Assembly: GCA_943787925.1 (NCBI GenBank)
Contig: CALSOH010000001.1
Location: 62,001-126,000 of the forward strand
Direction of reading: 5' to 3'
From: TMED14 sp003507115
GTDB lineage: Bacteria; Bacteroidota; Bacteroidia; Flavobacteriales; Schleiferiaceae
Length of the DNA stretch: 64,000 nt
Below the pieces are notes generated by a model. That model was not told where the DNA came from. It worked only from the letters and a program-made list of their open reading frames with translations, and ran no database searches. The stretch's first letter is position 1. Each line of letters opens with the position of its first letter. The position numbers and the translations under genes are program-made. Of the stretch, positions 61,775-64,000 are shown piece by piece.

Positions 61775-63151
61775 TTACTTGTCTTTCGTTATGAGTGCGG
61801 TAAAGAAACCTTCGGAAGCCAATTTTGATCCAACCCAAGCTTGCCCACGCATTTGCACGATGCCGCGGCGGATGGGTTCCGTGAATTGCAAATGAAAAAT
61901 CAGGGTGTCACCTGGGCCCACCTTGTTTTTGAACTTGACTTGGTCCATTTTTAAGAAGTAGGTCAAGTAGTTTTCGGGATCAGGGACTGTACTGAGCGCC
62001 AAAATGCCGCCCACTTGAGCCATGGCCTCGAGTTGAAGGACTCCGGGCATCACAGGTGAGCCAGGGAAGTGCCCTGTAAAGAAGGGCTCGTTCATGGTCA
62101 CGGCCTTCATGCCGACAATTTCATTCTCGGACATGTCCAAAATCTTGTCCACCAATAAAAATGGTGGGCGGTGGGGAAGGATGGACATGATTTTTGTCAC
62201 GTCCATCAAGGGCGTCTGATCGGGATGGTAGGTGGGGATTCCCTTGGTACTTGCGTCTTCCATGATTTTTTGTGCGAGTAGGGTATTGGTTTTGTGTCCA
62301 GGTTTAAAAGTACGAATATGTGCTCGGATGGGCTGCCCCAAGAGTGCGATATCCCCAATGAGATCCAGCAACTTATGGCTGGCAGGTTCATTGGGTAGGC
62401 GGAATGGAGTCAAGGGTATGGGGCCCACGTCGTCGCGGCGGACGAGGGTCTCGCCCACAAAATCGTTGAGGGCGAGCCAATCGGATTCTGTCAACGGTGC
62501 ATCCACAACGAGAACCCCGGATCCTGGACGCGCGCCTTTGAGCAGACCGCGATGAATGAGGGGGGTGATGTGGGTGGCGAGGGTAAACGTGCGAGCGGGG
62601 GCAATGTCGGCTCCATAATCTTTGCCGCTTCGAAAGTGGGCGTTAACGGGGCCCACAGCCTCGGCTTCGTGGCTCAGGGTGACCTCAAACGAAGGCAAAT
62701 CAGCGGGGTAGGCTTCCGCCCAAGCGCCTGTTTCGGGATCTTCGACGCGAATGGGGGCTTGTAGGGTAATTCCATGCTCTAGCTGGGGGCTAGGGCTGCA
62801 TCCAGCTTGGTGAATAGCTTCCCACCAGGGAAGTGCTGACCCATCCAAAATGGGTATTTCGCTGGCGGTGAGTTCGATGCGTGCGTGGTAAATGCCTGCC
62901 GCATACAAGGCAGAAAGCAGATGTTCGGCCGTATGCACGGTCGTTTCTCCGTTGGATAGAGTGGTGCGACGGTCTGTATCGGTCACACAGCTGGGCGAGA
63001 CGCGCAATGGAGTCGCCTCGGGGCAATCCATACGATGGAAAACATAGCCATGGCCAGTCGGAGCTGGATGAACCGTCACGGTGCACGAGTCACCGGTGTG
63101 GATGCCTTGGCCCGTTAATTGGAAAGGGTGGAGGAGAGTGTAGGACGTCAC
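61775..63151 (-). CDS. lpxC: Bifunctional LpxC deacetylase - FabZ dehydratase
   Basis: Residues 1 to about 300 are LpxC, the zinc UDP-3-O-acyl-GlcNAc deacetylase: LTGQGIHTGDSCTV, metal-site VHTAEHLLSAL, ILDGSALPWW and ASHKLLDLIGDIALLG. Residues from about 318 are FabZ, the 3-hydroxyacyl-ACP dehydratase: MSILPHRPPFLLVDKI and FFTGHFPGSPVMPGVLQLEAMAQ with the catalytic His and Glu. This fusion is well known in the phylum. The GTG at 63151 overlaps the lpxD stop (GTGA); the longer open frame upstream lies inside lpxD and is rejected. Total 458 residues. Confidence 0.95.
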   Translation of the reverse strand: MTSYTLLHPFQLTGQGIHTGDSCTVTVHPAPTGHGYVFHRMDCPEATPLRVSPSCVTDTDRRTTLSNGETTVHTAEHLLSALYAAGIYHARIELTASEIPILDGSALPWWEAIHQAGCSPSPQLEHGITLQAPIRVEDPETGAWAEAYPADLPSFEVTLSHEAEAVGPVNAHFRSGKDYGADIAPARTFTLATHITPLIHRGLLKGARPGSGVLVVDAPLTESDWLALNDFVGETLVRRDDVGPIPLTPFRLPNEPASHKLLDLIGDIALLGQPIRAHIRTFKPGHKTNTLLAQKIMEDASTKGIPTYHPDQTPLMDVTKIMSILPHRPPFLLVDKILDMSENEIVGMKAVTMNEPFFTGHFPGSPVMPGVLQLEAMAQVGGILALSTVPDPENYLTYFLKMDQVKFKNKVGPGDTLIFHLQFTEPIRRGIVQMRGQAWVGSKLASEGFFTALITKDK

Positions 63152-64000
63152 GAACGGGGCTTCATGTTGGAGGCCGCAAATTTCCGACGAAAAACCGACG
63201 CTTCGACCGCGGGCGATCCCATGACCGTCTTCCCGGGTTCGATACTCTTGTGCACTCCGCTTTGCGCCCCAATTCGGACACCGTCCCCAATGGAAATGTG
63301 CCCCGCGATACCAACTTGCCCGCCAATTTGCACCCCGTGGCCAATGCTTGCACTCCCCGCGATGCCGACTTGTCCCGCCAGCACGCAACTTTGGCCGATC
63401 CGGACGTTGTGTCCGATTTGGCATAAGTTATCCAGCTTGGTGCCTTCGCCGATGTAGGTGGCGCCGACAACCGCGCGGTCAATGCAGCTGTTTGCCCCAA
63501 TTTCGACATGGTCTGCCAAAATCACCTGGCCGATGTGCATGATTTTTTCGAGGCCAGCTCCCTTTTTGCGCGGGGGAGCAAAGCCAAATCCATCCGAACC
63601 GATGACCACACTGGCATGCAGGACGCAATGGGCCCCAATTTCGGTATGTGGATAAAGAATTACGTTGGGGTGAAGGATGGTTCCTTCGCCAATCTTGACA
63701 TGGGCGCCAATGCGGACACCTGGCGCGATGTGCACGCTGGGGTGAATGTCGGCACTCGGGTCTATAGAGTCCATTCCCCAAGGGGTGTGGGCACCATACT
63801 GGTGCAGGATTTGCGCCCACGCATGGTAGGGGGATTCGACTCGGAGCAGGCAGCCTTCATAGCCTTCTGGTCGCTCTTGATCCATCCGGACGAGTACCGC
63901 CGAAGCATGGCACTCATTCAAATGCTTGGCATAGGTGCCTTGGGCTAAGAAGCTCAAGCCCCCCGGGATACCCTGGTTCCAAGGGTGCACAAGCGAGGTA
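63148..64000 (-). CDS. lpxD: UDP-3-O-acylglucosamine N-acyltransferase LpxD (partial at 5' end)
   Basis: LpxD adds the second acyl chain in lipid A synthesis. The visible 283 or so codons include part of the uridine-binding N-domain (GGLSFLAQGTYAKHLNECHASAVLV), then many hexapeptide repeats (IHPSVHIAPGVRIGAHVKIGEGT and on) with the catalytic-His region IGHNVRIGQSCVLAGQVGIAGS. The family has about 340 residues, and the frame stays open to base 64000, so the start lies outside the window. A GTG at 63990 is not the true start. Confidence 0.93.
   Translation of the reverse strand, partial: TSLVHPWNQGIPGGLSFLAQGTYAKHLNECHASAVLVRMDQERPEGYEGCLLRVESPYHAWAQILHQYGAHTPWGMDSIDPSADIHPSVHIAPGVRIGAHVKIGEGTILHPNVILYPHTEIGAHCVLHASVVIGSDGFGFAPPRKKGAGLEKIMHIGQVILADHVEIGANSCIDRAVVGATYIGEGTKLDNLCQIGHNVRIGQSCVLAGQVGIAGSASIGHGVQIGGQVGIAGHISIGDGVRIGAQSGVHKSIEPGKTVMGSPAVEASVFRRKFAASNMKPRS

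Noticed and set aside
61775..63424. Longer lpxC-fabZ start at 63424
   Set aside because: The extra codons lie inside lpxD in another frame; the GTG at 63151 overlapping the lpxD stop gives the normal LpxC start.

Overview
The window is a chromosomal segment of a member of the Bacteroidota, most likely from the Flavobacteriales side of the phylum (inference). The signs are an LpxC-FabZ fusion gene, proteins with type IX secretion (T9SS) C-terminal sorting domains, two SusC/SusD pairs, a DUF4254-GT9 pair, and promoters with the phylum's TAnnTTTG -7 box instead of strong Shine-Dalgarno sites. Base composition is moderately GC-rich, except for one visibly AT-richer stretch at about 3.1-6.2 kb. 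No rRNA, CRISPR array or intact transposase was seen.

Layout. 0-3 kb: groES-groL with a terminator, then a convergent gene that joins the start of a DUF3419 protein to a lipid-kinase-like membrane domain. 2.98-6.25 kb: a tRNA-Leu(UAA) gene carrying a decayed integrative element. The element is bounded by an 84-bp perfect direct repeat and holds broken tyrosine-integrase pieces, clustered CTGGACTCGTTT repeats and one T9SS-secreted cargo gene. 6.3-9.0 kb: small outer-membrane or exported proteins. 9.0-12.5 kb: a secreted GH13 alpha-amylase-like enzyme overlapping a PAP2 phosphatase. 12.5-16.3 kb: a three-gene exported-protein operon of unknown role, preceded by two overlapping Crp/Fnr-like regulators. 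16.3-31.4 kb: core genes for phospholipid synthesis (plsC, acpH, pssA with purS inside), lnt, lpdA, pabB, tilS, dsbD, a DUF4254/GT9 pair and a divergent ComM-like ATPase. 31.4-36 kb: exbB-exbD-tonB-folC and nhaD. 36-44 kb: anmK, an acyl-CoA dehydrogenase, a Skp-like lipoprotein, urocanase (hutU, frameshifted), a glucosaminidase and rnhB. 44-50 kb: surface polysaccharide genes (glycosyltransferase, Wzx-like flippase, sulfotransferase, Wzz-like chain-length protein, O-antigen ligase or polymerase). 50-59.7 kb: two tandem SusC/SusD uptake pairs ending in near-identical terminators. 59.8-64 kb: efp, an ABC ATPase and the lipid A genes lpxA, lpxC-fabZ and lpxD, the last running off the window edge.

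How the genes work together. Much of the window serves the envelope: lipid A, phospholipids, lipoprotein maturation, peptidoglycan turnover and recycling, polysaccharide export, and TonB-powered uptake through SusC/D. Operons are very tight, with many ATGA or GTGA overlaps. Several genes have a -7 box only 4-5 bases before the start codon, which suggests leaderless mRNAs. Three genes carry frameshifts: susC copy 1 (about ten), susD copy 2 (one) and hutU (one). The cluster in susC1, mostly single extra bases, looks more like sequence or assembly error than decay, but the window alone cannot settle this.

The best leads are the tRNA-Leu element with its duplicated hairpin/integrase-tail module around the cargo gene, the DUF3419-kinase fusion, the leaderless promoter geometry, and the exported three-gene operon at 12.5-15 kb.
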